Shown here piece after piece: positions 7,067 through 13,818 of a DNA stretch of 13,834 nt (its first letter is position 1; each line of letters starts with the position of its first letter). The position numbers and the translations under genes were made by a program. The stretch lies in the NCBI GenBank assembly GCA_934215995.1, contig CAKQBC010000030.1, positions 1 through 13,834 on the forward strand. The letters run 5' to 3'. The notes under the pieces were generated by a model. The model had not been told where the DNA came from. It did no database searches and saw only the letters and a program-made list of their open reading frames with translations. This DNA comes from an uncultured Bacillus sp. (GTDB lineage: Bacteria > Bacillota > Bacilli > Bacillales > DSM-1321).

Positions 7067-7729
7067 TTAAAAAAAGACACTGATTTTGATATAGGAAAAC
7101 AACGCTGAAACAGCCCAGCAGAAAACAAAGAATCCGATTACGAGCATATTTGCCGCTTTCCTGCCCACTTCAGCCATTTTCACCAGGTAATAGCTTATAA
7201 GAATGATCATGCCAATTTGAAAAATAGTAATCTTGCTGAAAAAGCTGACGATCAGTTCCTGATCCGTTATGTATTGTGCTATGACGCCGAGTGAGAGCGG
7301 GTTTGATGAAGCATCAATCTGCAAATAAAGAAATAAAGGGATCTGGATTAATTTTTCGATCAGGAAGATGGAGAATGCCGACATCTGGATGACTGCCAGC
7401 TTCGAAAAGGGAATGCTTACATAACTCCAAAAAAATAAAGCGCCCAAAAAAATGACAACTGCAGGTACAAAAGCCCCGAGGACAAGTCTTCCTGCCACAA
7501 AAAGCTCTTTCCTTGCTTCATATTCATTGCTGCCAAGGCCTATGATTTCCTTGGATATCGACCCGCTGCCCAAACCGAAAATGGCACTGATGCCATAAAT
7601 AAGCATGCTCGCCAGAAATAAAAAAGCGATGTACCGCTTATATCCTTTCAGAGATTCGGCTTTCAGCAGCTGATGTTGATATGTGAGTGGCCTGAATATG
7701 CCTTTCAACGGTTGTATACGGAAGGTCAT
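7067..7729 (-). CDS. Yip1-family membrane protein (YknW-like)
   Basis: This 220-residue integral membrane protein has five hydrophobic segments at about 33-53, 82-104, 110-136, 158-184 and 193-217, and a polar N-terminus, which is the Yip1-domain layout. In Bacillus subtilis the Yip1 protein YknW assists assembly of the YknXYZ exporter, which protects against the SdpC toxin. The size and position directly upstream of an adaptor gene support a YknW-like role here, but this is inference from family and order rather than from a catalytic motif. The ATG lies behind GGGGGATGG. The short gap to the next gene has only a weak possible hairpin, so both genes are likely co-transcribed. Confidence 0.7.
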   Translation of the reverse strand: MTFRIQPLKGIFRPLTYQHQLLKAESLKGYKRYIAFLFLASMLIYGISAIFGLGSGSISKEIIGLGSNEYEARKELFVAGRLVLGAFVPAVVIFLGALFFWSYVSIPFSKLAVIQMSAFSIFLIEKLIQIPLFLYLQIDASSNPLSLGVIAQYITDQELIVSFFSKITIFQIGMIILISYYLVKMAEVGRKAANMLVIGFFVFCWAVSALFSYIKISVFF

Positions 7730-7814
7730 GTTCCATCCCCCAATTGTTTAATTGTACTTACCCTTAAACACAAGAATAAGAATATACAAGTATTTTAAAC
7801 TAATCAAACACTTA

Positions 7815-7843
7815 TTGACAAATACCTTACATTATATTCTATA
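7815..7843 (+). promoter_or_regulatory. Possible SigA promoter upstream of the small-protein gene
   Basis: A consensus TTGACA (7815-7820) is followed after 17 bp by TCTATA (7838-7843); TATAAA two bases later gives a 19-bp spacer. A transcript from here would run about 200 nt before the start at 8050 and include the hairpin at 7933-7954. Confidence 0.4.
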
Positions 7844-7970
7844 AAAGGACACAAATGCCTGCCTATCACTCAATCGTCCCCTATCCCGTTCCATACAAAA
7901 GTCGAAATTTGCCGCCCCTTCCCGGCATCTTTCGGCAGGACAAGCCGCCTGCCGATACGGAATATAGACC

Positions 7971-7995
7971 GTTTACTGTAAGGCCGTCAGGGTAA
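7971..7995 (+). promoter_or_regulatory. SigB-like promoter
   Basis: GTTTAC (7971-7976), a 13-bp spacer and GGGTAA (7990-7995) match the SigB pattern GTTTAA-N12-15-GGGTAT closely. The predicted start near 8003 gives a leader of about 47 nt before the 61-residue gene, which points to general-stress control. Confidence 0.65.
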
Positions 7996-8049
7996 ATACA
8001 ATAGAAACTGGCGTTTAAGAATAGAGAACTTTTAAAAGGAGGGATCACC

Positions 8050-8235
8050 ATGGACGAATTTACACAGAAGAAACCGAACTCCGAGGACTCCATGAAAAAC
8101 GAACGGGAGCTAAGAAGAAAAGAAGAAGAGCTGTTGGGGAACCGCAATCCCTTTGAACCGGATCCTGAAGGCGTCCCTCCCCATCAGCCGAACGCGCTGG
8201 AGAAAGACCGTTACCCTAAATCGCATGATCGCTGA
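8050..8235 (+). CDS. Small hydrophilic protein, probably stress-induced
   Basis: I do not recognise the family. The 61 residues have no Cys, no Trp and no hydrophobic segment. The N-terminal half is charged and probably helical (KNERELRRKEEELLG, 31-45 region included), and the C-terminal half is rich in Pro, Asp and Asn (NPFEPDPEGVPPHQP), so it should be soluble and partly disordered. AAGGAGGG six bases before the ATG is close to ideal, and its own terminator follows, both of which support a real gene. The SigB-like promoter suggests expression under general stress. A function cannot be given. Confidence 0.75.
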   Translation: MDEFTQKKPNSEDSMKNERELRRKEEELLGNRNPFEPDPEGVPPHQPNALEKDRYPKSHDR

Positions 8236-8283
8236 ATAAGAGCACACGCAAGTTTACGAATACTATTAATTGGAAATAGAATA

Positions 8284-8317
8284 GGAGCAGCGCATCGGCC
8301 GCTGCTTCTATTTTATT
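8284..8317 (+). terminator. Terminator after the small-protein gene
   Basis: GGAGCAGCG (8284-8292) pairs with CGCTGCTTC (8300-8308) with one G-T pair, followed by a T-rich run (TATTTTATT). It lies just before the ribosome binding site of the next gene, so the DJ-1-type gene may receive only read-through or have its own promoter. Confidence 0.7.
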
Positions 8318-8336
8318 ATCCGGAAGGAGTTAATAA

Positions 8337-8999
8337 ATGAAGAAAGTATTGTTTGTTGTCACCGGGCATCCATCCTTTGTCACTGGATTACCTACTGGAT
8401 TATACTTAGAAGAATTTGCTGTTCCCTATGAAGCTTTTAAAAGGGAAGGGTACCACATAGAAGTTGCCAGCCCGAGAGGCGGCAAAGTTCCGATTGACCC
8501 GAAAAGCCTGAACATCCCCGATGAAAAAAAGGAAGAGTGGAAAGCAAGCCTGCAGGCACTGGACCAGACAACAAAATTGGGCGGCTTGATTGCCGATCAC
8601 TTTGATGTCCTGTTTTTCCCTGGAGGCCACGGAACAATGTTTGATTTCCCTGAAACGACGGAAGTGGCGGAAATACTGATGGATTTCGAAGAGAAAAATA
8701 AAATCATCGCTGCAATTTGCCATGGGCCTGCCGCTTTTGTACAGGCCAGGTATGCAGATGACACCCCTTTTGTTTCAGGGAAAAAGCTGACTGCTTTCAC
8801 AAACGAAGAAGAAAAGGAAATGCAGCTGGATGAACAGGTTCCTTTCTTACTGGAAAATAGGCTGCGTGAATTAGGGGCCCATTTTGTCGGTTCCCCGGTT
8901 TGGAACCCACATGTCCAGGTGGACGGCAACCTGATAACCGGGCAGAATCCGCAGTCGAGCGACCAGATCGCCAAAAAAATAATTGAAAAGCTGAAATAA
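8337..8999 (+). CDS. DJ-1/PfpI superfamily protein (Hsp31-like, class I GATase fold)
   Basis: This 220-residue protein has the DJ-1/PfpI fold and is close in layout to Hsp31-type proteins, reported as glutathione-independent glyoxalases (methylglyoxal to lactate) or chaperones. The nucleophile elbow is AAICHGP with Cys128 and His129. Glu25 in GLYLEEFAVP fits the acidic residue that activates the Cys, and FTNEEE (155-160) lies where Hsp31 carries its third catalytic residue. PGGHGTMFDFP (95-105) forms the conserved loop, and SPVWNPHVQVDGNLITGQNP the typical C-terminal strand region. AAGGAG is seven bases before the ATG. It follows the small stress protein on the same strand. The exact reaction is not provable here; amidotransferase activity is unlikely. 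Confidence 0.85.
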   Translation: MKKVLFVVTGHPSFVTGLPTGLYLEEFAVPYEAFKREGYHIEVASPRGGKVPIDPKSLNIPDEKKEEWKASLQALDQTTKLGGLIADHFDVLFFPGGHGTMFDFPETTEVAEILMDFEEKNKIIAAICHGPAAFVQARYADDTPFVSGKKLTAFTNEEEKEMQLDEQVPFLLENRLRELGAHFVGSPVWNPHVQVDGNLITGQNPQSSDQIAKKIIEKLK

Positions 9000-9046
9000 A
9001 ACCGGGCAGGATCATTTCACGCTTACCTCCTTCCAGTGATAAGAGC

Positions 9047-9084
9047 AAAAAAACGCTGAAAGCTTAGAGCTTCAGCGTTTTTTT
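9047..9084. terminator. Bidirectional terminator between DJ-1-type gene and transporter
   Basis: AAAAAAACGCTGAA (9047-9060) pairs with TTCAGCGTTTTTTT (9071-9084), with an inner AGCT/AGCT pairing in the loop. Seven As and seven Ts flank the GC core, so it works for both converging genes. Confidence 0.92.
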
Positions 9085-9086
9085 GA

Positions 9087-10448
9087 TTAAAATGCGTTTT
9101 TCAGCCAGTCGAGAAGCCCGGTTGTATCCAAAAATACAATAATGAGCACTAACGGAATGACATACCTCATTATATAGAACCAACCGTAGAATACCCACGC
9201 CCCCATTTTCGAATGGGACAGCAGCTCAGCCTGAAGCAATTTTCTCTCTACCTTAAGCGGTACGAAAATAGAGATCAGAAACGCTCCCAGCGGCATCAAT
9301 ATATTGCTCACGAGATAATCGGCATTGTCGAAGATGCTTCTTCCGAATAGGATGACATCCCCTAGAGTACTATATGATAAGGCTGACGGGATGCCCACGC
9401 AAAAAATGAGGGCGCCTATAATCAAAGTGACCCGGCTTCTTGCCTGCTCCCTGTCTTTCACAATCGACGCAACGATGATTTCCAGCATGGAAAACGCGGA
9501 TGTCAGTGTGGCAAACAGGAATAACGCAAGGAAAAACAGCAGGAATACTTCTCCAAACATAATCTGCTCAAAGACAGCAGGAAGCACGACAAACAGCAAT
9601 CCCGGTCCCTGAGATGGCTCCAGCCCGAGCGAGAACACTGCAGGAAATATGGCAAGGCCCGCCAATAGAGCAATCAGCAGATTCATAGAGACGATGGAAA
9701 TCGCAGGCTGTATAAGGCTTTCTTCCTTAGACAAATAAGAGCTGTACGTCACCATGACAGACACCCCGACGCTGAGCGCAAAGAAAGATTGCCCAAGTGC
9801 AAACAAAACACTTTCCGAAGTGATCAGGGAGAAATCAGGCTTAAGGAAAAACGTCACGCCTTCCCAGGCATTATCAAGCGTCAACGACCTGACAATCAGG
9901 ACAATAAACAGGACAAACAAAGCGGGCATTAAGATCTTGCTTGCTTTTTCAATCCCGTTCTGGACTCCTTTCGCGACTACATACACCGTAATCGCCATGA
10001 AAAGCCCTTGCGCCAGCAGAACGATGGCCGGGTTGGATATCGTATCATTGAAGACCGTTCCATACTCCACTCCGGACTCTATTACCTTGCCGAACAGCCC
10101 TTTTGCCAGATAGATGACGATCCAGCCGCCAATGACGCTGTAAAAGGATAAAAGCAGGAAACAAGTGAAGACGCCCAGCTTTCCGATCCAGGACCATAAG
10201 GTGCCGGGAGCAATTGATTCATAAGCGCTGATTGCTTCCTTCTGCGTACTGCGGCCAACAACGAATTCAGCCAATAATAGCGGAAAGCCAACAAATAATG
10301 AAAATAGAATAAATAGCAGGAAAAAGGCTCCCCCACCGCTGACTCCTGTTACATAAGGCAGTTTCCAGATCGCCCCGATTCCGATAGCTGAACCGGCTGC
10401 GGCCAGTATGAAACCAATCTTCGAAGACCATTGTGCATGTTTGTTCAT
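9087..10448 (-). CDS. Sodium-dependent amino-acid transporter, SNF/NSS family
   Basis: This LeuT-fold symporter uses the sodium gradient to import an amino acid. The 453 residues and 11-12 hydrophobic segments fit bacterial members such as Bacillus YocR and YhdH. The first helix has the signature [27 protein letters not shown] (residues 7-33), the unwound segment that binds sodium and substrate; [10 protein letters not shown] follows. The start is set by this family N-terminus, although the Shine-Dalgarno region (GATGGGAATGG) is weak. The gene lies downstream of a T-box leader on the same strand whose specifier codon is UUC, so the likely substrate is phenylalanine or another aromatic amino acid. 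This is inferred from regulation, not from binding-site residues. Confidence 0.9.
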   Translation of the reverse strand: MNKHAQWSSKIGFILAAAGSAIGIGAIWKLPYVTGVSGGGAFFLLFILFSLFVGFPLLLAEFVVGRSTQKEAISAYESIAPGTLWSWIGKLGVFTCFLLLSFYSVIGGWIVIYLAKGLFGKVIESGVEYGTVFNDTISNPAIVLLAQGLFMAITVYVVAKGVQNGIEKASKILMPALFVLFIVLIVRSLTLDNAWEGVTFFLKPDFSLITSESVLFALGQSFFALSVGVSVMVTYSSYLSKEESLIQPAISIVSMNLLIALLAGLAIFPAVFSLGLEPSQGPGLLFVVLPAVFEQIMFGEVFLLFFLALFLFATLTSAFSMLEIIVASIVKDREQARSRVTLIIGALIFCVGIPSALSYSTLGDVILFGRSIFDNADYLVSNILMPLGAFLISIFVPLKVERKLLQAELLSHSKMGAWVFYGWFYIMRYVIPLVLIIVFLDTTGLLDWLKNAF

Positions 10449-10493
10449 ACAACCATTCCCATCTTTTTTTAATTTGGCTATGTTAAACGCTAT

Positions 10494-10642
10494 TGTTGAT
10501 TTTCGCTACGGGCGGACGCTTTCCGCAAGGCGCACTCCAAGCCTCCTCGTCGCTTTCGCTCCTGCGGTGTATCGGCCTGCATGCTTCATCCCGCAGGAGT
10601 CGCCGCCCTTCGCTCAAATAAACGCATCTTTAATAATCAACA
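10494..10642. repeat. 149-bp structured intergenic repeat element
   Basis: A GC-rich block is bounded by inverted ends TGTTGATT (10494-10501) and AATCAACA (10635-10642). Inside are nested inverted repeats: GGGCGG (10510-10515) with CCGCCC (10603-10608), TCCTGCGG (10560-10567) with CCGCAGGA (10591-10598), and a small GCGGA/TCCGC hairpin near 10512-10526. From memory, very similar GC-rich segments recur between genes in many Bacillaceae, so I read it as a dispersed MITE-like or REP-like element. It has no coding capacity and sits between the T-box and the transporter start. Confidence 0.7.
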
Positions 10643-10780
10643 CTAAAATATAACACAGCCTTAAATTTAATAGACTCTGTCCACATTCCCGCACATATGG
10701 CTGTAAATCCGGCAGAATAAGCCCGAAAGCCGAATGCTGGAACCGTGACAGATGAAGCAGGGATTTGACCCCTGGCTTCC

Positions 10781-10826
10781 AAAATTACAAAAGCCACGCC
10801 CCCATCAAATAGATAGGGACGTGGCT
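10781..10826 (-). terminator. T-box regulatory terminator
   Basis: On the minus strand AGCCACGTCCC pairs with GGGG-CGTGGCT (10826 to 10792; the arms AGCCACG and CGTGGCT are exact), followed by TTTTGTAATTTT, a broken U-tract. It competes with the antiterminator built on the T-box sequence at 10845-10832. Confidence 0.8.
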
Positions 10827-11045
10827 GAACACGCGGTACCACCCTAATTGGAAGCAGCAATAGCCTCCCACTTAGTAGAATAACGGATTTTCCGTCTTTA
10901 TATGGAAACTCATATAAAGAATGCTCCGGGAATGAATTTCGCTTTATCTGTGTATCAGTTTCCACCAACCACTGATTCTCTTAACTACAGGAAGATAAAG
11001 GTTACTATGTTCCCATCATAACAATTTCATTATTTTTTTTAATTA
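10781..11045 (-). ncRNA. T-box leader, predicted tRNA-Phe (UUC) specific
   Basis: The minus-strand transcript shows the full T-box order. Stem I is closed by GGGAA (11014-11010) with TTCCC (10932-10928), and higher up by CTTTATC with GATAAAG. Its internal loop has AGTA on the 5' side and the specifier TTC (10936-10934) followed by A on the 3' side. An AGAGA bulge and GGTTGGTGGAAACTGAT follow in the distal part. The T-box AGGGTGGTACCGCG (10845-10832) contains the TGGT bulge that pairs with an ACCA tRNA end, matching A73 of tRNA-Phe. A terminator hairpin comes next. Uncharged tRNA-Phe should allow read-through towards the SNF transporter. Confidence 0.88.
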
Positions 11046-11051
11046 AACGAA

Positions 11052-11080
11052 ATTATAGTACGAAAAAAGAAAAATGGCAA
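11052..11080 (-). promoter_or_regulatory. SigA promoter of the T-box leader and transporter
   Basis: On the minus strand TTGCCA (11080-11075), a 17-bp spacer and a consensus TATAAT (11057-11052) form a near-ideal promoter. Transcription should start near 11045, a few tens of bases before T-box stem I. Confidence 0.88.
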
Positions 11081-11213
11081 GCCCTACCTCATTATTCCCT
11101 ATTCATTATTTCGTCAAAATAGGATTACATATTAGGGATTGTATGACTAAGTTGTTTCAAACTACCGACATTTTCTTAATTTCAAATTTATTTATAGTAC
11201 CTTAAAATTTTAC

Positions 11214-11222
11214 TGATATAAT
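11214..11222 (+). promoter_or_regulatory. Extended -10 promoter of the PTS gene
   Basis: TGATATAAT is a perfect extended -10 (TGnTATAAT). No good -35 is present at 17 or 18 bp, which is common with extended -10 sites. The leader of about 60 nt has loosely paired arms TGCAGGA and TTCTGCA (near 11228-11265). I see no convincing cre or NagR site. Confidence 0.6.
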
Positions 11223-11290
11223 GAAATGTGCAGGATTCCATATACTACATAATAATATTCTGCATCACAACTTAGAGGAGGTAGCAATAC

Positions 11291-12730
11291 ATGTTGGGTT
11301 ATTTACAACGCATAGGTAAATCATTGATGCTCCCAGTTGCTGTATTGCCTGTAGCCGCCATTTTGATGGGGGTAGGGTACTGGATCGACCCTACAGGCTG
11401 GGGTGCCAACAATGCTGTAGCGGCATTCTTGCTGGGCGCAGGTTCGGCAATCATCGATAACATGTCCATCTTATTCGCTGTCGGTGTCGCGCTCGGTATG
11501 GCAAAAACAAAGGACGGCTCTGCGGCGCTCAGCGGTCTGGTCGCATTCCTGATCGTGACTACAATACTATCCACAAAATACGTTGCCATGCTTCAGGGAA
11601 TTGATGTGGAAGCTGTTAATCCGGCTTTCTCAAAAATCAATAACCAGTTCGTCGGTATCCTTTCCGGTCTGACGGCTGCTGCAATGTACAACCGTTTCAG
11701 TGAAGTCAAACTTCCCGATGCACTTGCATTCTTCAGTGGAAAACGGTTAGTTCCAATCATGACTTCAGCATTAATGCTTGTTGTTTCTGGAGTTTTATAT
11801 TTTGTTTGGCCATTCATTTATTCATTATTTGTTGATTTCGGGGAATTCATCAGTGGTTTAGGTGCTGCCGGTGCAGGTATCTACGGATTCTTTAACCGTA
11901 TCCTGATTCCTACAGGTCTTCACCATGCATTGAACTCCGTATTCTGGTTTGATATGATCGGAATCAATGACTTGGGCAACTTCTGGGCAAACGAAGGCGT
12001 AAAAGGTGTTACTGGTATGTACATGGCCGGTTTCTTCCCTGTAATGATGTTCGGTCTGCCTGCAGCTGCACTTGCTATGTATCACACTGCTAAAGACCAT
12101 AAGAAAAAACAAGTTGCCGGACTTTTGATGGCGGGTGGTTTTGCTGCCTTCTTCACAGGGGTTACAGAACCTCTTGAATTCGCTTTCATGTTCCTGGCTC
12201 CAGGACTATATGTAGTCCATGCACTATTAACAGGTCTTTCCCTTGCTATTGCAGCAGCATTCCACTGGACAGCCGGGTTCAGCTTCAGTGCCGGTTTAGT
12301 CGACTTTGTATTGAGCTCAGGGCTTCCTCTGGCTAACCACCCTTACATGCTATTGGTTCAAGGTCTGGTGTTCGCTGTGATCTACTACTTCGTATTCCGC
12401 TTCGTAATTGTCAAGTTCAACTTGTCAACACCTGGACGTGAAGAAGATAATGAAGAAGGCACAGAAATCAAGGCTCCGGCAGGGAAGAAAGAATTCGGCC
12501 CAATGGCAGTAACAATTCTTGAAGGCCTTGGCGGAAAAGAAAACATCAAATCATTCGACAACTGCATCACACGCCTTCGTGTAGGTGTAAAAGATATGGA
12601 TCTTGTCGACCAAGACAAAATCAAGTCAACAGGGGTTCCTGGAATTCGTGTAATCGATAAGCAAAATATCCAGGTTGTCGTAGGAACAAACGTTCAGTTT
12701 GTTGCTGATGAAATCGAAAAAATGCTTTAA
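11291..12730 (+). CDS. nagP: PTS EIICB permease, N-acetylglucosamine type
   Basis: This 479-residue membrane permease imports and phosphorylates a sugar in one step, most likely N-acetylglucosamine. The EIIC part (about 1-385) has around ten hydrophobic segments, the opening LGKSLMLPVAVLPVAAILMG style typical of the Glc/NAG family, HHALNSVFWFDMIG and the substrate-site motif GVTEP with Glu293. A charged linker (about 386-405) leads to EIIB, with phosphorylated Cys425 in FDNCITRLRVG. There is no EIIA domain, so a separate EIIA-Glc must supply phosphate. AGAGGAGG lies nine bases before the ATG. No nagA or nagB is next to it. The GlcNAc call rests on overall resemblance to NagP/NagE; glucose is the main alternative. 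Confidence 0.87.
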   Translation: MLGYLQRIGKSLMLPVAVLPVAAILMGVGYWIDPTGWGANNAVAAFLLGAGSAIIDNMSILFAVGVALGMAKTKDGSAALSGLVAFLIVTTILSTKYVAMLQGIDVEAVNPAFSKINNQFVGILSGLTAAAMYNRFSEVKLPDALAFFSGKRLVPIMTSALMLVVSGVLYFVWPFIYSLFVDFGEFISGLGAAGAGIYGFFNRILIPTGLHHALNSVFWFDMIGINDLGNFWANEGVKGVTGMYMAGFFPVMMFGLPAAALAMYHTAKDHKKKQVAGLLMAGGFAAFFTGVTEPLEFAFMFLAPGLYVVHALLTGLSLAIAAAFHWTAGFSFSAGLVDFVLSSGLPLANHPYMLLVQGLVFAVIYYFVFRFVIVKFNLSTPGREEDNEEGTEIKAPAGKKEFGPMAVTILEGLGGKENIKSFDNCITRLRVGVKDMDLVDQDKIKSTGVPGIRVIDKQNIQVVVGTNVQFVADEIEKML

Positions 12731-12738
12731 TATTTCTG

Positions 12739-12771
12739 GAGAGGACAGCAGCCTGTCCTCTCTTCTTTTTT
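12739..12771 (+). terminator. Terminator of the PTS gene
   Basis: GAGAGGACAG (12739-12748) pairs with CTGTCCTCTC (12753-12762) around a 4-nt loop, followed by TTCTTTTTT. The stem is perfect. Confidence 0.93.
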
Positions 12772-12965
12772 ATATGCTTATCTTGCTGAGTTATCCAGGC
12801 ATCCATAAACTGGCCGATTTCTATTCCCTCCTCATTTAAAAACACTCCTGATTTGTTATCCTTCTTGAGCTTTTCAGCCAAACAGCCGATAAAGGAAGGA
12901 AATGCTTATCCGCATCTGTTCCTCTGCCATTTAGTAAATAAATTTGAAATGCGGTGAATTCCCCA

Positions 12966-12996
12966 TTGACCCTGACGCTGCGTCATAAAGTATGTT
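12966..12996 (+). promoter_or_regulatory. MerR-type promoter and operator of the mta-like gene
   Basis: TTGACC (12966-12971) and TATGTT (12991-12996) are 19 bp apart, the stretched spacing typical of promoters activated by MerR-family proteins. The spacer contains the perfect palindrome TGACGC-T-GCGTCA (12973-12985). The predicted start falls at the AGGAGG site (13003-13008), so the leader would be extremely short. Confidence 0.75.
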
Positions 12997-13017
12997 GTAT
13001 ACAGGAGGTTGGTAATC

Positions 13018-13776
13018 ATGTACAAAATCAGCGAACTGGCCCGGATGGGATCCGTCAGTGTCCGGACGCTCCATCATTACGATGCAATCGGGCTTCTGAA
13101 GCCAAGCGGACATTCGGAGGGCGGATACAGGCTCTATTCAGGCGATGATGCCCAAACACTGCAGCAAATCCTTTTCTTCAGGGAACTCGGTTTTCCGCTC
13201 AAAGTAATTAAAGAAATCATTGAAGATCCTTCCTTCGATAGGAAGCAGGCACTCCTGAACCATCGCTCGCTGCTGCAGAAGAAAGTAGAACGGCTTCAGC
13301 AGATGCTTACGACGATTGATTACACGCTGGCCATCAACGAAGGGAATCAGCAAGTCGACGGGAAAAAATTATTTGGAGGTTTTAGCATGGAAGATATGAA
13401 AGAATATCAGAAGAAATACCGGGATGAGGCCGCCGAAAAATATGGGAAGAAAATAGTTGACCAGGCCGAAGAAAGAACAAGCCAATATACGGATGAAGAC
13501 TGGGATAACAATCAGAAGGGCATGAATGCGATTTTCCACAAAATTGCCGATGGGATGGCGGACGGCCCCGAGTCGGAAGATGTGCAGAAAGCCGTAGCTG
13601 AATGGCGGCAATTCATCACAGACCACTATTATGATTGCACCCCCGATATCTTCATAGGACTTGCGGACATTTATACAGGAGATGAACGCTTCCGGCATAA
13701 TATCGACCAAATAAAGCCCGGGTTGGCCACATTCATGAGCGATGCAATCATCATCTACTGCGACCTGCTGAAATAA
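13018..13776 (+). CDS. mta: MerR-family regulator with TipAS effector domain (Mta-like)
   Basis: This 252-residue transcription activator resembles Bacillus Mta, which turns on multidrug efflux genes and its own gene. The N-terminal winged helix-turn-helix (about 1-70) shows SVRTLHHYDAIGLLKPS and GGYRLYS; a coiled-coil dimer helix follows (about 72-110); and a TipAS ligand-binding domain (about 125-250) includes KYGKKI, HYYDCTPDIFIGLADIY, DERF and AIIIYCD. The ATG at 13018 is nine bases after AGGAGG; a TTG at 13009 overlapping the site is not credible. The promoter has the 19-bp spacer and palindrome expected for autoactivation. No efflux pump gene is seen inside the window, so its other targets lie elsewhere. 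Confidence 0.9.
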   Translation: MYKISELARMGSVSVRTLHHYDAIGLLKPSGHSEGGYRLYSGDDAQTLQQILFFRELGFPLKVIKEIIEDPSFDRKQALLNHRSLLQKKVERLQQMLTTIDYTLAINEGNQQVDGKKLFGGFSMEDMKEYQKKYRDEAAEKYGKKIVDQAEERTSQYTDEDWDNNQKGMNAIFHKIADGMADGPESEDVQKAVAEWRQFITDHYYDCTPDIFIGLADIYTGDERFRHNIDQIKPGLATFMSDAIIIYCDLLK

Positions 13777-13779
13777 GAA

Positions 13780-13818
13780 AAGGAGCCTTGCATATTCCTG
13801 TAAGCCGTTCTCTTTTGG
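13780..13818 (+). terminator. Possible terminator after the mta-like gene
   Basis: Imperfect pairing of AAAAGGAG-CTTGCA with TGTAAG-TTCTCTTTT follows the stop codon. The stem has mismatches and G-T pairs, so this is a weak call. Confidence 0.3.

Larger units (their letters stand above)
7730..8049. other. Divergent intergenic region (320 bp)
   Basis: It carries no gene I can support. It holds start signals for the Yip1-type gene on the minus strand (several AT-rich candidates such as TTGATT with TATATT, none decisive), a plus-strand TTGACA promoter candidate at 7815, a 7-bp GC hairpin CGGCAGG/CCTGCCG (7933-7954) without T-tract, and a SigB-like promoter at 7971. Confidence 0.6.

Noticed and set aside
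7933..7954. GC hairpin as a terminator upstream of the small-protein gene
   Set aside because: The 7-bp stem has no T-tract on either strand.
8250..8280. Second SigB-like promoter (GTTTAC-N14-GGAAAT) before the DJ-1-type gene
   Set aside because: The -10 part deviates too far from GGGTAT to be supported.
10748..10777. tRNA gene suggested by a T-arm-like hairpin
   Set aside because: The enclosed sequence is far too short for D and anticodon arms and there is no CCA at the expected place, so it is not a functional tRNA.
10630..10968. 112-residue minus-strand reading frame in the T-box region
   Set aside because: It coincides with the T-box, its terminator and structured RNA, and has no protein family features.
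11100..11290. cre or NagR operator upstream of the PTS gene
   Set aside because: No segment matches the CcpA cre pattern with its central CG or a NagR-type palindrome well enough.
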